Made by a program: the position numbers and the translations under genes. The notes under the pieces are model-generated. The model saw only the letters and a program-made list of their open reading frames with translations, made no database searches and was not told the DNA's origin. A DNA stretch of 64,000 nt from Flavobacterium sp. 1 (GTDB lineage Bacteria; Bacteroidota; Bacteroidia; Flavobacteriales; Flavobacteriaceae): the NCBI RefSeq assembly GCF_002797935.1, contig NZ_PGER01000001.1:2728001-2792000 (forward strand), written 5' to 3'. Positions 55,421-64,000 of this stretch are shown here, piece after piece (the stretch's first letter is position 1; every line of letters starts with the position of its first letter).

Positions 55421-56527
55421 TTATTTTGTACCAATTTGCATCAAATTTAGCCATTGTTCTCCAATTCTATCCAAAGAAAAATGCTGAATACTTTCTGATG
55501 CATTTTTTTTACAGTAGTCGTATAACACCTCATCTTCAATAAATAGATTAATAGCTTCGGTCAGTTTTTCCAAATTTTGATTTTCTACTAAAATGCCATT
55601 TTTTTTATCAATAATTATTTCACTCGGACCAGAAAGACAATCAAAAGATACTACAGGTGTTTCACAGGCTAAAGATTCTAAAATCACATTAGGCATACCC
55701 TCATTCAAACTACTTAAAATTAAAAATTTTGCCTTTTTCAGATATTTAAACGGGTTGTTTTGATATCCAAGGAAGTGTACTTTATCCTCAAGTTTTTTTT
55801 GTTTTACTAAATCGAAAAGGCTTGATCTTTTAATACCATCTCCTAATAAAACCAAATGTATATTCCTCGTTGGCAAAATAGAATTAGAATAGGCCTCAAT
55901 CAATTTATCAAATTGTTTAATTGGGGTTTCCATTTGACCAATTCCTATAACAAATTCAAAGTTTAAATTTACGGCATCATTATACTTACCCTCTATATCT
56001 TTAAAATCAACAGGATTATTAATCGTGATGACATTTTTAAAATTATATTTTGATTCTATTAAATTTTTAGCTGTATTCGTAACCGAAACAATGGAATAAC
56101 AGTCACCATACATAAAACGGGCTAAACTAATCCAGTTTGGAATATAATAATCTAATAAATAACTCCGAACACTAAAAATCACTTTAGTTTTATAAAGCCA
56201 TTTGGCAATAAAAAATTCCTGAATTGTTTTTGTTCTTGGTCGAAAATCCAAAATAAAATCAAATTCATTTTCATTGAGGTATTTTTTAAAAAAAAACAAT
56301 CTTCTAATTTTATTAAAAATGTCATTCGAATTATTTTTCAACTTTCCTAAATTGAGTAATTTTCCGGCATATGGATATGAAACATCATCTAAGACAATCA
56401 CATTATGAACATCAATCCCCTTACTGTCAAAAAAAATAGACAAATTTGCCAAAGCTTTTTCGGCTCCTCCCTTTCCAAGTCGATATCCAACTAGAGCAAT
56501 TTTTGTTTTTTTACTTGGCATTATCAT
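55421..56527 (-). CDS. family 4 glycosyltransferase
   Basis: The 368-residue GT-B enzyme begins IALVGYRLGKGGAEKALANL (glycine-rich acceptor loop) and has VIGIGQMETPIKQFDKLIEAY, SSLNEGMPNVILESLACETP (E-x7-E) and LSGPSEIIIDKKNGILVE. It is read from a promoter only about 23 bases before its start, within the 36-bp divergent gap, and heads the fdtA gene set. The sugar is unknown. Confidence 0.9.
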   Translation of the reverse strand: MIMPSKKTKIALVGYRLGKGGAEKALANLSIFFDSKGIDVHNVIVLDDVSYPYAGKLLNLGKLKNNSNDIFNKIRRLFFFKKYLNENEFDFILDFRPRTKTIQEFFIAKWLYKTKVIFSVRSYLLDYYIPNWISLARFMYGDCYSIVSVTNTAKNLIESKYNFKNVITINNPVDFKDIEGKYNDAVNLNFEFVIGIGQMETPIKQFDKLIEAYSNSILPTRNIHLVLLGDGIKRSSLFDLVKQKKLEDKVHFLGYQNNPFKYLKKAKFLILSSLNEGMPNVILESLACETPVVSFDCLSGPSEIIIDKKNGILVENQNLEKLTEAINLFIEDEVLYDYCKKNASESIQHFSLDRIGEQWLNLMQIGTK

Positions 56528-56549
56528 TTTTGATTTATTATTTTCGTTC

Positions 56550-56557
56550 CAAATATA
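56550..56557 (-). promoter_or_regulatory. -7 element in a 36-bp divergent gap
   Basis: TATATTTG on the minus strand (56557-56550) fits TAnnTTTG and would start the fdtA-side glycosyltransferase transcript. It ends 7 bp before the ATG of the diverging gene (56564), so the two genes cannot have fully separate promoters here. Confidence 0.5.
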
Positions 56558-56563
56558 ACACTT

Positions 56564-57700
56564 ATGCGGATTCTACTTGTCGGTGAATATAGCCTTTTAC
56601 ATAATTCCCTCAAAGAAGGATTACTTGAACTTGGTCATGAAGTTACATTGATTGGAATTACTAACGGTTTTAAATGTTATCCTGTTGATTATGATTTTGA
56701 AGCTAAATTTTTCAAAAAAAAGATATTTACCATTCCCAGAAAAATAATTTATAGAATCTTTAAATTTGATTTTGCCAGTTTAGAAGCTGGAATGCGTTTT
56801 TATTTTTTCCTTCCTAAATTAAAAGACTTTGATATTGTACAGTTTGTCAACGAAGCATCAATAAAAACTACGCAAAAATTTGAGCTATACTTGATGAATC
56901 GCATTTATAAAACGAATAAAAAATTTTATATGCTATCCACTGGAATTGATTATTCCACTTTAAAATTTTACATTGAAAATAAATCCAAAAAGTCAATTCT
57001 TCAACCCTATTTCAAAAATCCAAAACAATACAAAGAGTTCAAACCCTTCTATGCCTATTTTACCAAAAATCATATTAAAATACATAATTTTATAAAAGAA
57101 AAATTCAATGGAATAATAGCCACCGATTTTGATTATGTGGAAGCAAACAAGAGTAACACTAACTATTCGGGTTTTATTCCATGTCCGATTAACACTAAAA
57201 AATTAACATTCAAAGAATTAGTTATAGAAAATAAAATAATAATTTTCCTTGGCATCAATAAATGGAGTTACAATCAAAAAGGCATCCCTTACTTTGAGAA
57301 AGCATTAGAAATTATCAAAGAGAAATATCCACATAAAGTAGAAGTTATTACGGTCAATACAATCCCATATCCTGTTTATATTGAACTATACAACAAAGCA
57401 CATATTTTACTGGACCAATTGCATTCTTGTGATCAAGGCTATAATGCCCTCGAAGCCATGGCAAAAGGAAAAGTGGTTTTTACTGGAGCAGAAAGTGAAT
57501 TTACGGAATACTATAACATCACCGAAAGAGTATGTGTCAACGCCATTTCCGATGTGGATTATTTGGTAAAAGAGCTGTCATTTTTAATCGAAAATCCCGA
57601 AGAAATTATTGCAATTGGAAAACGGGCTAGAGCTTTTATAGAAAAAGAGCATGATTATGTAAAAATTGCTAAAAGGTATTTAGAGGTTTGGAAAAGTTAG
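56564..57700 (+). CDS. glycosyltransferase (GT-B, family 4-like)
   Basis: The 378-residue protein starts MRILLVGEYSLLHNSLKEGL and has the donor-site segment HSCDQGYNALEAMAKGKVVF followed by TGAESEFTEYY. The E-x7-E motif is weaker than in its neighbours. It is the only plus-strand gene inside the cluster and ends 17 bp before the converging flippase gene. It probably adds one sugar of the same surface glycan. Confidence 0.82.
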   Translation: MRILLVGEYSLLHNSLKEGLLELGHEVTLIGITNGFKCYPVDYDFEAKFFKKKIFTIPRKIIYRIFKFDFASLEAGMRFYFFLPKLKDFDIVQFVNEASIKTTQKFELYLMNRIYKTNKKFYMLSTGIDYSTLKFYIENKSKKSILQPYFKNPKQYKEFKPFYAYFTKNHIKIHNFIKEKFNGIIATDFDYVEANKSNTNYSGFIPCPINTKKLTFKELVIENKIIIFLGINKWSYNQKGIPYFEKALEIIKEKYPHKVEVITVNTIPYPVYIELYNKAHILLDQLHSCDQGYNALEAMAKGKVVFTGAESEFTEYYNITERVCVNAISDVDYLVKELSFLIENPEEIIAIGKRARAFIEKEHDYVKIAKRYLEVWKS

Positions 57701-57717
57701 GATTTTGCCTATTTAAT

Positions 57718-59004
57718 TCAAAACAAACTTTTTCTAAAATAAACTGCCAAGACCAATAAATAAATCAAGTTATCCAAAAATTGAGCTATTAAAATCCCTT
57801 GGATTCCAAAAAAATGAATTAAAAAATCACTTAAAAAATACAAAACGGCAAGCGAAGCTATTTCAAAAATGATAAAAGCCAGAGTTAATTTCTTTGCAAA
57901 AAACTGGTAACCCAAAATTAAAAAAGCAACTTTTAAAATATCTCCTGTCAATTGCCAAAAGAACATAGAGGCTACAGGCAGAAACTCTTTGGAGAAAAGT
58001 AATTCTACTATAAAAAAACGCAACACATAAATCAGAAAAAGACCAACGATAAATAATGGCAAAATACTTTTATAATAACTCCAGAAAACGGTTTTTGTTT
58101 CTCCATTACTTTTGGCACTAGCCAATTTTGGCAAAAAATACACTGACAAAATAGTACTTGCAAATAACATGTAATAGGATGAAATTCGATTCATTGTTTC
58201 CCAATAACCCGCTTGGTCAATTCCTACTGTAGCGATTACATTTTTTCGGATGGCGAGATATACCAATGGTCCAATTACAGATGAAACCAATGCCATAAGA
58301 GAATAGGACGAAAGGTTTTTTATGATTTTAAAGTCAAAATAATGTAACCGAATAGTATTCAAAAAAGGAATCTCTTTATTCACAAAATAAAAACCTACAA
58401 AGAATAACAATGCTGGAGATACTACCGTCGCTAGCAAAGCACCGAGAGTTTGATAATTCCAAATCAAAATTAATGACACCAATAAACCAATAATATTTCC
58501 AAAAATAGTAATCCAAATTACTTTCTTGAATCTCCCCAACCCATTGACAACTGAAACAAAAAACAGAGAAACAGCATACCAAGGCAAAGCCAATGCCAAA
58601 ACTTTAAAAACAAACGAATAATTAAAATAAGTTCCAAAGATTTGATTGTTCCAATAGGCTGCAAAGAAAAACAAAATCCCGCTTAAGCCAATTGCGACTA
58701 TCATCAGGCTGATGAAAACAGTAGCTATTATTTTCTGAAGTTCAGATTTATCATTGTCGCACTCAGTTACATATTTTACAATTCCGTTTTGAAAACCCAA
58801 TGTCGAAATACTTTCCAACGAAGTCATGAAATTTCGCAAATTCCCTACCAAAGCCATTCCGCTGGGACCAACAAAAACAGCCAACAACTTGGAAGTTACA
58901 AGTCCTACCCCTATTTTCAAGATAACACTTAAACTGTTTAAAGATGAAATTTTAAACAACTGAGTTCGATTTATGTTTTTTATGAAGTTCAATTTAGTAT
59001 TCAT
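57718..59004 (-). CDS. wzx: O-antigen/polysaccharide flippase (Wzx-like, MOP superfamily)
   Basis: The 428-residue protein has about 12 hydrophobic helices and begins with [40 protein letters not shown], the N-terminal pattern of Wzx/MATE-like exporters. It would flip lipid-linked oligosaccharide across the inner membrane. It overlaps the aminotransferase gene by 11 bp, marking co-translation. No Wzy polymerase or chain-length regulator is in the window. Confidence 0.9.
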   Translation of the reverse strand: MNTKLNFIKNINRTQLFKISSLNSLSVILKIGVGLVTSKLLAVFVGPSGMALVGNLRNFMTSLESISTLGFQNGIVKYVTECDNDKSELQKIIATVFISLMIVAIGLSGILFFFAAYWNNQIFGTYFNYSFVFKVLALALPWYAVSLFFVSVVNGLGRFKKVIWITIFGNIIGLLVSLILIWNYQTLGALLATVVSPALLFFVGFYFVNKEIPFLNTIRLHYFDFKIIKNLSSYSLMALVSSVIGPLVYLAIRKNVIATVGIDQAGYWETMNRISSYYMLFASTILSVYFLPKLASAKSNGETKTVFWSYYKSILPLFIVGLFLIYVLRFFIVELLFSKEFLPVASMFFWQLTGDILKVAFLILGYQFFAKKLTLAFIIFEIASLAVLYFLSDFLIHFFGIQGILIAQFLDNLIYLLVLAVYFRKSLF

Positions 59005-60073
59005 TTAAAATCTCAACAACAAAACTTACCTCATCAATTGTCATAACTGGACTTATAGGCAAACTCAGCACTTCCTGATGAATCTTTTCTGTAATAGGGA
59101 AAGACAAATTATTCCAGCTAGACAATGCCCTCTGTTTGTGTGGCGGAATCGGATAATGAATTACAGTCTGAATATTATTTTGGGCTAAATAGTCCTGCAA
59201 ATCTTCTCTGTTTTCAGTTCGAATAACAAACAAATGAAAAACATGATTGTCGCTTAAATCCCAAAAAGGCAAAATGATTTTATCATTTTTTATTTCGGAT
59301 AAATAACGTGTGGCAATTGCTCGGCGACGCTCATTATCTGTGTCTAAATTAGGTAATTTCACATTCAGGAAAGCCGCTTGTAATTCATCTAATCTTGAAT
59401 TAACGCCTATGTATTCATTCTGATATTTTGTTTCAGAACCATAATTTCTGAGAGATTGAATAGTTTTAGTAAGCTGTACATCATTGGTCACTACAACTCC
59501 ACCGTCTCCAAGCGCACCGAGATTTTTTCCTGGGTAAAAACTGTAAGCTACAGCCGATTGCGGGTTACTGATTGTTCCTGCCGATTGTGCGGCATCTTCA
59601 ATAACTAAAAGATTATTTTGCTTTGCAATAATGTTTATCGCATCCATTTCTGCCAATTGCCCATAAAGATGCACCGCTAAAATAGCTTTGGTTTTAAATG
59701 TTACTTTTTCTTGAATTAAACTAGGATCAATATTGTAGGTTTCCAATTTTGGTTCGACTAAAACAGGTACTAAATCAGCTTGTAAAATTGCTAAAATACT
59801 GGCAATATAAGTATTGGCCGGCACAATTACTTCGTCTCCTTTTTGCAATTCCCCCAGTTGTATGTAACCTTTAAAAATTAAAACCAAAGCATCCAAACCA
59901 TTCCCGACACCAATGCAATGCTTGGCTCCGCAATAGTTAGCGAAATTGGATTCGAACGCCTGAACTTCATTCCCTAAAATATACCAGCCCGAATCTAAAA
60001 CCGATTTCAATTTCTCTTGAAAAGCGGTTTCATAAGGCCCATTTATTTTTTTTAAGTCTAAGAATTTGATCAT
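58994..60073 (-). CDS. DegT/DnrJ/EryC1-type sugar aminotransferase (FdtB-like)
   Basis: The 359-residue PLP enzyme would aminate a 3-keto-6-deoxy sugar nucleotide. Conserved parts are [54 protein letters not shown], and the PLP lysine K183 in [26 protein letters not shown] and a C-terminal FHLFVIR complete the pattern. Together with the FdtA-like isomerase it gives the 3-amino-3,6-dideoxyhexose route. It overlaps the upstream acyltransferase gene by 4 bp. Confidence 0.93.
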   Translation of the reverse strand: MIKFLDLKKINGPYETAFQEKLKSVLDSGWYILGNEVQAFESNFANYCGAKHCIGVGNGLDALVLIFKGYIQLGELQKGDEVIVPANTYIASILAILQADLVPVLVEPKLETYNIDPSLIQEKVTFKTKAILAVHLYGQLAEMDAINIIAKQNNLLVIEDAAQSAGTISNPQSAVAYSFYPGKNLGALGDGGVVVTNDVQLTKTIQSLRNYGSETKYQNEYIGVNSRLDELQAAFLNVKLPNLDTDNERRRAIATRYLSEIKNDKIILPFWDLSDNHVFHLFVIRTENREDLQDYLAQNNIQTVIHYPIPPHKQRALSSWNNLSFPITEKIHQEVLSLPISPVMTIDEVSFVVEILNEY

Positions 60074-61047
60074 TTTAATACGTTTTCGAGTTTAGAAAAA
60101 TGAATCGTGGCTACTTCGTAAAAATCATGGACGATTATATTTGCGCCAAAACTTTCTTTCCAATACGATAACCCATCATTGAGTGTTTTCCCTTGATTTT
60201 CATTCGATATTCCAAAATCAAAAAAATGCTTATGAGCAAATACATTGTTTATTAAATGATCATACAAAAAGTCTAGACTCCCAAGATTTTCCTGTTCTTC
60301 ATATTTTGAAATGTATTGGCAATGTACCACATTCTCGGATTCAAAAACGGTGGTTCCTGCTACAATTTCTTCATTGTAATACACATTAAATTGTCTTATG
60401 TTTTTATCAAAATGGCTTTTTAATAATTGAATTTCTTCAAGTGTGTGAACGGGTTCGGCGTTGTGTCTTGATTGCAAGTTGGGAATCAAAACCTGATTCC
60501 AAAAAGATTTAAAATCATTCTCTTCTTTTACGATTAAACCATTGCTTACTCCTTTTTGAATACCCCGCTTTCTTATTTTTGAAAATTGAAATGGTTTTGA
60601 CAAATCTATAACTGCAAGCGTATCTCTTCTTATTAATTGAGCTTCGGCCAGAAACAGCGCATAATTCAATTCTTCGGCGGGTTTGTTATGATAAATGGAT
60701 GGAAGTGTTTTGATTTGGATTTTGGTAATTTTATTTTCGTTCAAATAAAATAAAACCGCTTTGAATACTTGGATTACGGAGGCTAACTTTAGATTCTCTT
60801 TGTAAACCAAACCTCCATAAGTCAATCCTTGATGAGAATAAACATGCTCTCCTGCTCTGTTAGCTGGTAAAACGGCAACTGTTTTTTCACCGTCAAAAAC
60901 CATTAAAGAAAAATCTTCAAACCGGTCTTTGTGATACTCCATAAAATCGCGATGAAAAAGAAACGTAGCATTTTTGGCTTGGTTTACAAATGTATTCCAG
61001 CTGTCATAATCACTTTCCTGATATTGTTTTACACTGTAGTTTTTCAC
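60070..61047 (-). CDS. FemAB/GNAT-type acyltransferase
   Basis: The 325-residue protein has a two-lobe GNAT/FemAB layout: [20 protein letters not shown] at the start, [20 protein letters not shown] in the first lobe, [20 protein letters not shown] and [20 protein letters not shown] in the second. It is the first gene of the operon-like group acyltransferase, aminotransferase, flippase, all overlapping. The most direct reading is N-acylation of the 3-amino sugar made by the next gene, although FemAB-fold enzymes can also transfer aminoacyl groups. Confidence 0.78.
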   Translation of the reverse strand: MKNYSVKQYQESDYDSWNTFVNQAKNATFLFHRDFMEYHKDRFEDFSLMVFDGEKTVAVLPANRAGEHVYSHQGLTYGGLVYKENLKLASVIQVFKAVLFYLNENKITKIQIKTLPSIYHNKPAEELNYALFLAEAQLIRRDTLAVIDLSKPFQFSKIRKRGIQKGVSNGLIVKEENDFKSFWNQVLIPNLQSRHNAEPVHTLEEIQLLKSHFDKNIRQFNVYYNEEIVAGTTVFESENVVHCQYISKYEEQENLGSLDFLYDHLINNVFAHKHFFDFGISNENQGKTLNDGLSYWKESFGANIIVHDFYEVATIHFSKLENVLK

Positions 61048-61177
61048 AATTGAGTATTAAAGACTGGAAAAGTACACAATTAGGCTAATATTCTAAATAG
61101 GAATTGCAAAAAAACATCAAAGAGATCGATTACGCAAAGATTCACAAAGAGAAACTCAAAGGTAGTCCAAAATCACT

Positions 61178-61783
61178 TTATTTTTCATTTTCTAAAGGAG
61201 CCAGATGCCATTTGTATTTTACAGCTATCAAACGAATCACAATAATTATGGATGAAGTTGCCAGATATAAAACATCATTTTCTACATTCATTTTTCGAAG
61301 GGCAAAAAATACGATGCCTCCAATTATACAAATGGTAGCATAGACTTCCCGGCGAAAAATAATGGGAATTTCTACACATAAAATATCACGAGTGACACCT
61401 CCAAAACAGGCTGTCATAGTTCCCAAAGCAATGCAAATAACGGGATGAAGGTGATAATCTATACCTTTTTGAATTCCGATTAAGGTAAAAACACCCAATC
61501 CAATGGTGTCAAATAAAGCTAATGACGTTCGAAGTTTATCAAATTTTTTTCTAAATATAATCGCCAAAATAAAACCCCAAACAATTACATACACATAAGT
61601 TGGGTCTTGCATCCAGCCCACAGGCGTCCGGCCAATCATGACATCGCGCAAAGTTCCGCCTCCCACAGCCGTTACAAATGCAATGATAAAAACGCCAAAC
61701 GGATCTAGTTTTTTGCTCATCGCTGTTAATGCACCTGACATCGCAAATGCCATGGTTCCAATGATGTCGAGTAGATGAAACAT
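61178..61783 (-). CDS. TRIC-family (UPF0126) cation channel protein
   Basis: The 201-residue membrane protein has two repeats of three helices plus one, each with the glycine-rich motif: GTMAFAMSGALTAMSKKLD with VGGGTLRDVMIGRTPV, and ALGTMTACFGGVTRDILCVE. This is the prokaryotic trimeric intracellular cation channel family, thought to conduct monovalent cations. CGCAAAG-type repeats flank the gene on both sides (61131-61149 and 61872-61892). Confidence 0.9.
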   Translation of the reverse strand: MFHLLDIIGTMAFAMSGALTAMSKKLDPFGVFIIAFVTAVGGGTLRDVMIGRTPVGWMQDPTYVYVIVWGFILAIIFRKKFDKLRTSLALFDTIGLGVFTLIGIQKGIDYHLHPVICIALGTMTACFGGVTRDILCVEIPIIFRREVYATICIIGGIVFFALRKMNVENDVLYLATSSIIIVIRLIAVKYKWHLAPLENEK

Positions 61784-61871
61784 TTAGATTTTAGATTACT
61801 ATTAGTGTTTCAAAATTAAATAAAAAAGGACTTACTGCTGATTATTTTAAGAATTTAAAAAATGATAGTAC

Positions 61872-61892
61872 CTTAGCGCCTTTGCAACTTTG
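61872..61892. repeat. CGCAAAG-type dispersed repeat
   Basis: CTTAGCGCCTTTGCAACTTT, in inverted orientation to TACGCAAAGATTCACAAAG at 61131-61149. It is 22 bases before the methyltransferase start and matches the element at 46309-46336. Confidence 0.5.
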
Positions 61893-61915
61893 TATCTTTT
61901 CTCATTGAAATCGCC

Positions 61916-62701
61916 ATGAAACAAATCACTTCTATCCAAAATCCTTTTATAAAATCCTTGGTGTTATTGCAGGAAAAAGCTAAAGCCCGCAAACAGTCGG
62001 GAACATTCCTGATTGAAGGAAAACGTGAAATTTCATTAGCCATGAAAGGCGGATATGAAATAGAAACGATTTTGTTTTTGCCCGAAGTCTGCTCGGAAAC
62101 AGAAACCCGAAAATTATCAGGTAAAACAGAATTGATTGAAATCAACAAAGACGTCTATCAAAAACTGGCGTACAGAGATACTACCGAAGGAATTTTGGCT
62201 GTAGCCAAAGCCAAATCAATGCAGTTATCCGATTTGCAGTTATCCGAAAACCCATTGATTATTATTGCCGAAACTCCTGAAAAACCAGGAAATATTGGCG
62301 CTTTATTGCGTACTGCCGATGCTGCAAATCTTGATGCGGTGATTATTGCCAACCCAAAAAGTGATTTATACAATCCTAATGTTGTCCGCTCTAGTGTTGG
62401 CTGTCTATTTACTAATCAGATTGCAACAGGAACTACTTCCGAAATTATTGCTTTTTTGAAAGAAAGAAAAATTAATTTTTATTGTGCCACTCTGCAAAAT
62501 TCCACTTCCTATCATACGCAAGATTATACTTCGTCAACAGCATTGGTTGTCGGTACAGAAGCTACAGGATTGACACAAGAATGGCGAGATGCAGCAACTC
62601 AAAACATTATTATCCCAATGCAGGGCGAAATTGACAGCATGAATGTTTCGGTAGCTGCAGCGATTTTGATTTTTGAAGCAAAGAGACAGAGAGGGTTTTA
62701 G
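61916..62701 (+). CDS. TrmH/SpoU-family RNA 2'-O-methyltransferase
   Basis: The 261-residue SAM-dependent enzyme methylates a ribose in tRNA or rRNA. An N-terminal substrate-binding domain (SGTFLIEGKREISLAMKGG) precedes the knotted catalytic domain with the three SpoU motifs: KPGNIGALLRTADAANLDAV, ALVVGTEATGL and IPMQGEIDSMNVSVAAAIL. The target nucleotide is not known. It is followed by a serine hydrolase gene after 55 bp. Confidence 0.93.
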   Translation: MKQITSIQNPFIKSLVLLQEKAKARKQSGTFLIEGKREISLAMKGGYEIETILFLPEVCSETETRKLSGKTELIEINKDVYQKLAYRDTTEGILAVAKAKSMQLSDLQLSENPLIIIAETPEKPGNIGALLRTADAANLDAVIIANPKSDLYNPNVVRSSVGCLFTNQIATGTTSEIIAFLKERKINFYCATLQNSTSYHTQDYTSSTALVVGTEATGLTQEWRDAATQNIIIPMQGEIDSMNVSVAAAILIFEAKRQRGF

Positions 62702-62756
62702 ATTTTAGAATTGTAGATTTTAGAATAAAGATTTTGAAAAAATTTAAATTAAAAAC

Positions 62757-64000
62757 ATGAAAAAATACAGCCTTTCCCTTTTAACCATTCTTGTATTCAG
62801 TTTCCATTCTTTTGCCCAAATTACAGAACAGGAAGTAGACAATTTAGTTAATCGGACTTTAACTGCCTTCAATATTCCCGGAATTGCTGTTGCGATAGTT
62901 AAAGACGGAAAAGTCACACTGGCCAAAGGCTACGGAGTAAAATCTATACTGACCAATGAAAAAGTCGATGCAAACACTCTTTATGGAATCGCTTCCAACA
63001 GCAAAGCCTTTACAGCAACAGCTTTGGCAATATTAATAGACGAAGGCAAACTGAAGTGGGATGACAAAGTGGTTACTTATCTGCCAAATTTCAAAATGTA
63101 TAACGATTATGTGACCAATGAATTTACCATTCGGGATTTATTGACTCACAGAAGCGGATTAGGGCTTGGCGCAGGTGATTTGATGATTTGGCCAGACGGA
63201 AGTAATTTCACCGCGCAGGATATCATAGGAAATTTACAATATTTAAAACCAGTATCAGGCTTTAGAACAAAATTTGATTACGATAATTTATTATATATGG
63301 TAGCTGGTGAAGTTGTTCATAAAGTAAGCGGTATAAGCTGGTGTGATTTTGTCGAAAGCCGAATTATGAAACCATTAGAAATGAAAAACAGTGCTGCATC
63401 TTTTGTCCGATTGAAAGACACCAGCAATGTTATTGTTCCTCACGTACCCGTTGACGGAAAGCTAAAAGTAATCTCCAGATACAAAAATCAAATATTGGAT
63501 GCGGCGGGAGGAATTTATTCAAACGTAAATGATATGAGCAAATGGATGATTATGCAATTGAATAATGGAAAATACGGAACCGAAAACAAACAATTATTTT
63601 CTGAGAAAGAACACAACGAAATGTGGACGCCGCAAACCATACTTCCTGCAGTCACAAGACCTCCATACAACACACATTTCTCTTCTTACGGATTGGGTTG
63701 GTTTTTGAACGATGTAAAAGGATACAAAGAAGTAACTCACACAGGAGGACTGGAAGGAATTGTAACTCAAGTTACTCTTCTTCCCGAATTGAATTTAGGA
63801 ATTGTAGTTTTGACGAACCAGCAGTCGGGTGCTGCTTTTACTGCAATAACTAATACAATCAAAGACAGTTATCTAGGAATCAAATCAGTGGATTATGTGA
63901 TGGCTTACAGTAATAGAGTAAAAGCCGTAGAGGAAACAGCAGATAAAACGACCGAAGAAGTTTGGGCAATGGTTGCCAAAAATAAAAAAGACAAGGTCAA
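62757..64000 (+). CDS. class C beta-lactamase-fold serine hydrolase (3' end beyond the window)
   Basis: ATG at 62757 opens 414 codons without a stop to the window edge. The protein has a signal peptide (MKKYSLSLLTILVFSFHSFA) and the serine-hydrolase triad: SNSK (S-x-x-K, about residue 81), YDN (Y-x-N, in FDYDNLLYMVAGEVV) and HTGG near residue 330. This is the AmpC/EstB/ClbP superfamily, which includes peptidases, esterases and lactamases. The signal peptide means it acts in the periplasm or outside. After about residue 370 a separate C-terminal domain begins (MAYSNRVKAVEETADKTTEE) and is cut off. Antibiotic hydrolysis should not be assumed. Confidence 0.88.
   Translation, partial: MKKYSLSLLTILVFSFHSFAQITEQEVDNLVNRTLTAFNIPGIAVAIVKDGKVTLAKGYGVKSILTNEKVDANTLYGIASNSKAFTATALAILIDEGKLKWDDKVVTYLPNFKMYNDYVTNEFTIRDLLTHRSGLGLGAGDLMIWPDGSNFTAQDIIGNLQYLKPVSGFRTKFDYDNLLYMVAGEVVHKVSGISWCDFVESRIMKPLEMKNSAASFVRLKDTSNVIVPHVPVDGKLKVISRYKNQILDAAGGIYSNVNDMSKWMIMQLNNGKYGTENKQLFSEKEHNEMWTPQTILPAVTRPPYNTHFSSYGLGWFLNDVKGYKEVTHTGGLEGIVTQVTLLPELNLGIVVLTNQQSGAAFTAITNTIKDSYLGIKSVDYVMAYSNRVKAVEETADKTTEEVWAMVAKNKKDKV

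Noticed and set aside
61104..61343. 79-codon plus-strand frame overlapping the TRIC gene end.
   Set aside because: It is antisense to a well-supported gene and has no domain.
62757..64000. Calling the class C beta-lactamase-fold protein an AmpC resistance enzyme.
   Set aside because: The superfamily includes many peptidases and esterases, and the extra C-terminal domain does not suit a plain lactamase.

Overview
The window is a stretch of chromosome from a Bacteroidota, almost certainly a Flavobacterium or close relative. It is AT-rich, promoters carry the TAnnTTTG -7 element, Shine-Dalgarno sites are largely absent, there is a type IX secretion C-terminal sorting domain, and secDF and gatB-aspS are fused. 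Most of it is ordinary core genome. No tRNA, rRNA, IS element, prophage or CRISPR array was seen.

Layout. 0.2-1.4 kb: an ArsR-type regulator with SRPBCC and DoxX-like genes. 1.4-5.0 kb: a decayed LuxR-type HTH remnant, then a large secreted pectate lyase with LacI-type operator candidates upstream and a one-base frameshift right after its start codon. 5.3-10.6 kb: topoisomerase III, an AraC-type regulator, a Tet(X)-like flavin monooxygenase and a small lipoprotein. 10.7-22.7 kb: an iron-acquisition locus with two TonB-dependent siderophore receptors, a PepSY membrane protein, an exported ankyrin protein, a DUF2271 protein, a PepSY-flavodoxin-reductase fusion and ApbE. Three of its promoters share one architecture with Fur-box-like palindromes. 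22.8-40 kb: housekeeping genes (HIT protein, valS, a retropepsin-like protease, an aminotransferase, folE, cysS, yidD, lgt, secDF, mdh, gyrB) plus a decayed quinone-reductase gene at 33.0-33.35 kb. 40.5-45.6 kb: gatC-gatA-gatB/aspS. 46-52 kb: a GreA-like protein, a TonB-receptor-like barrel, PhzF and a large TPR protein. 52.3-61 kb: ftsE and a surface-polysaccharide cluster (four glycosyltransferases, FdtA-like isomerase, DegT-type aminotransferase, FemAB-like acyltransferase, Wzx flippase). 61-64 kb: a TRIC-family channel, a TrmH/SpoU methyltransferase and a class C beta-lactamase-fold hydrolase cut by the window end.

The best candidate for an under-described system is the 13-20 kb reductase locus. 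Its gene content suggests that cytosolic NAD(P)H electrons pass through a flavodoxin/FAD reductase and a four-helix PepSY membrane domain to an exported flavinylated DUF2271 protein, which would reduce imported ferric siderophore in the periplasm. ApbE would attach the flavin, and the exported ankyrin protein has no assigned role.

A second theme is small palindromic repeats. Three copies of a structured repeat have a hairpin whose sequence differs but whose pairing is kept (30.1, 33.6 and 40.2 kb). REP-like palindromes occur between genes and also in frame inside genes, most strikingly as the linker of the GatB-AspRS fusion.
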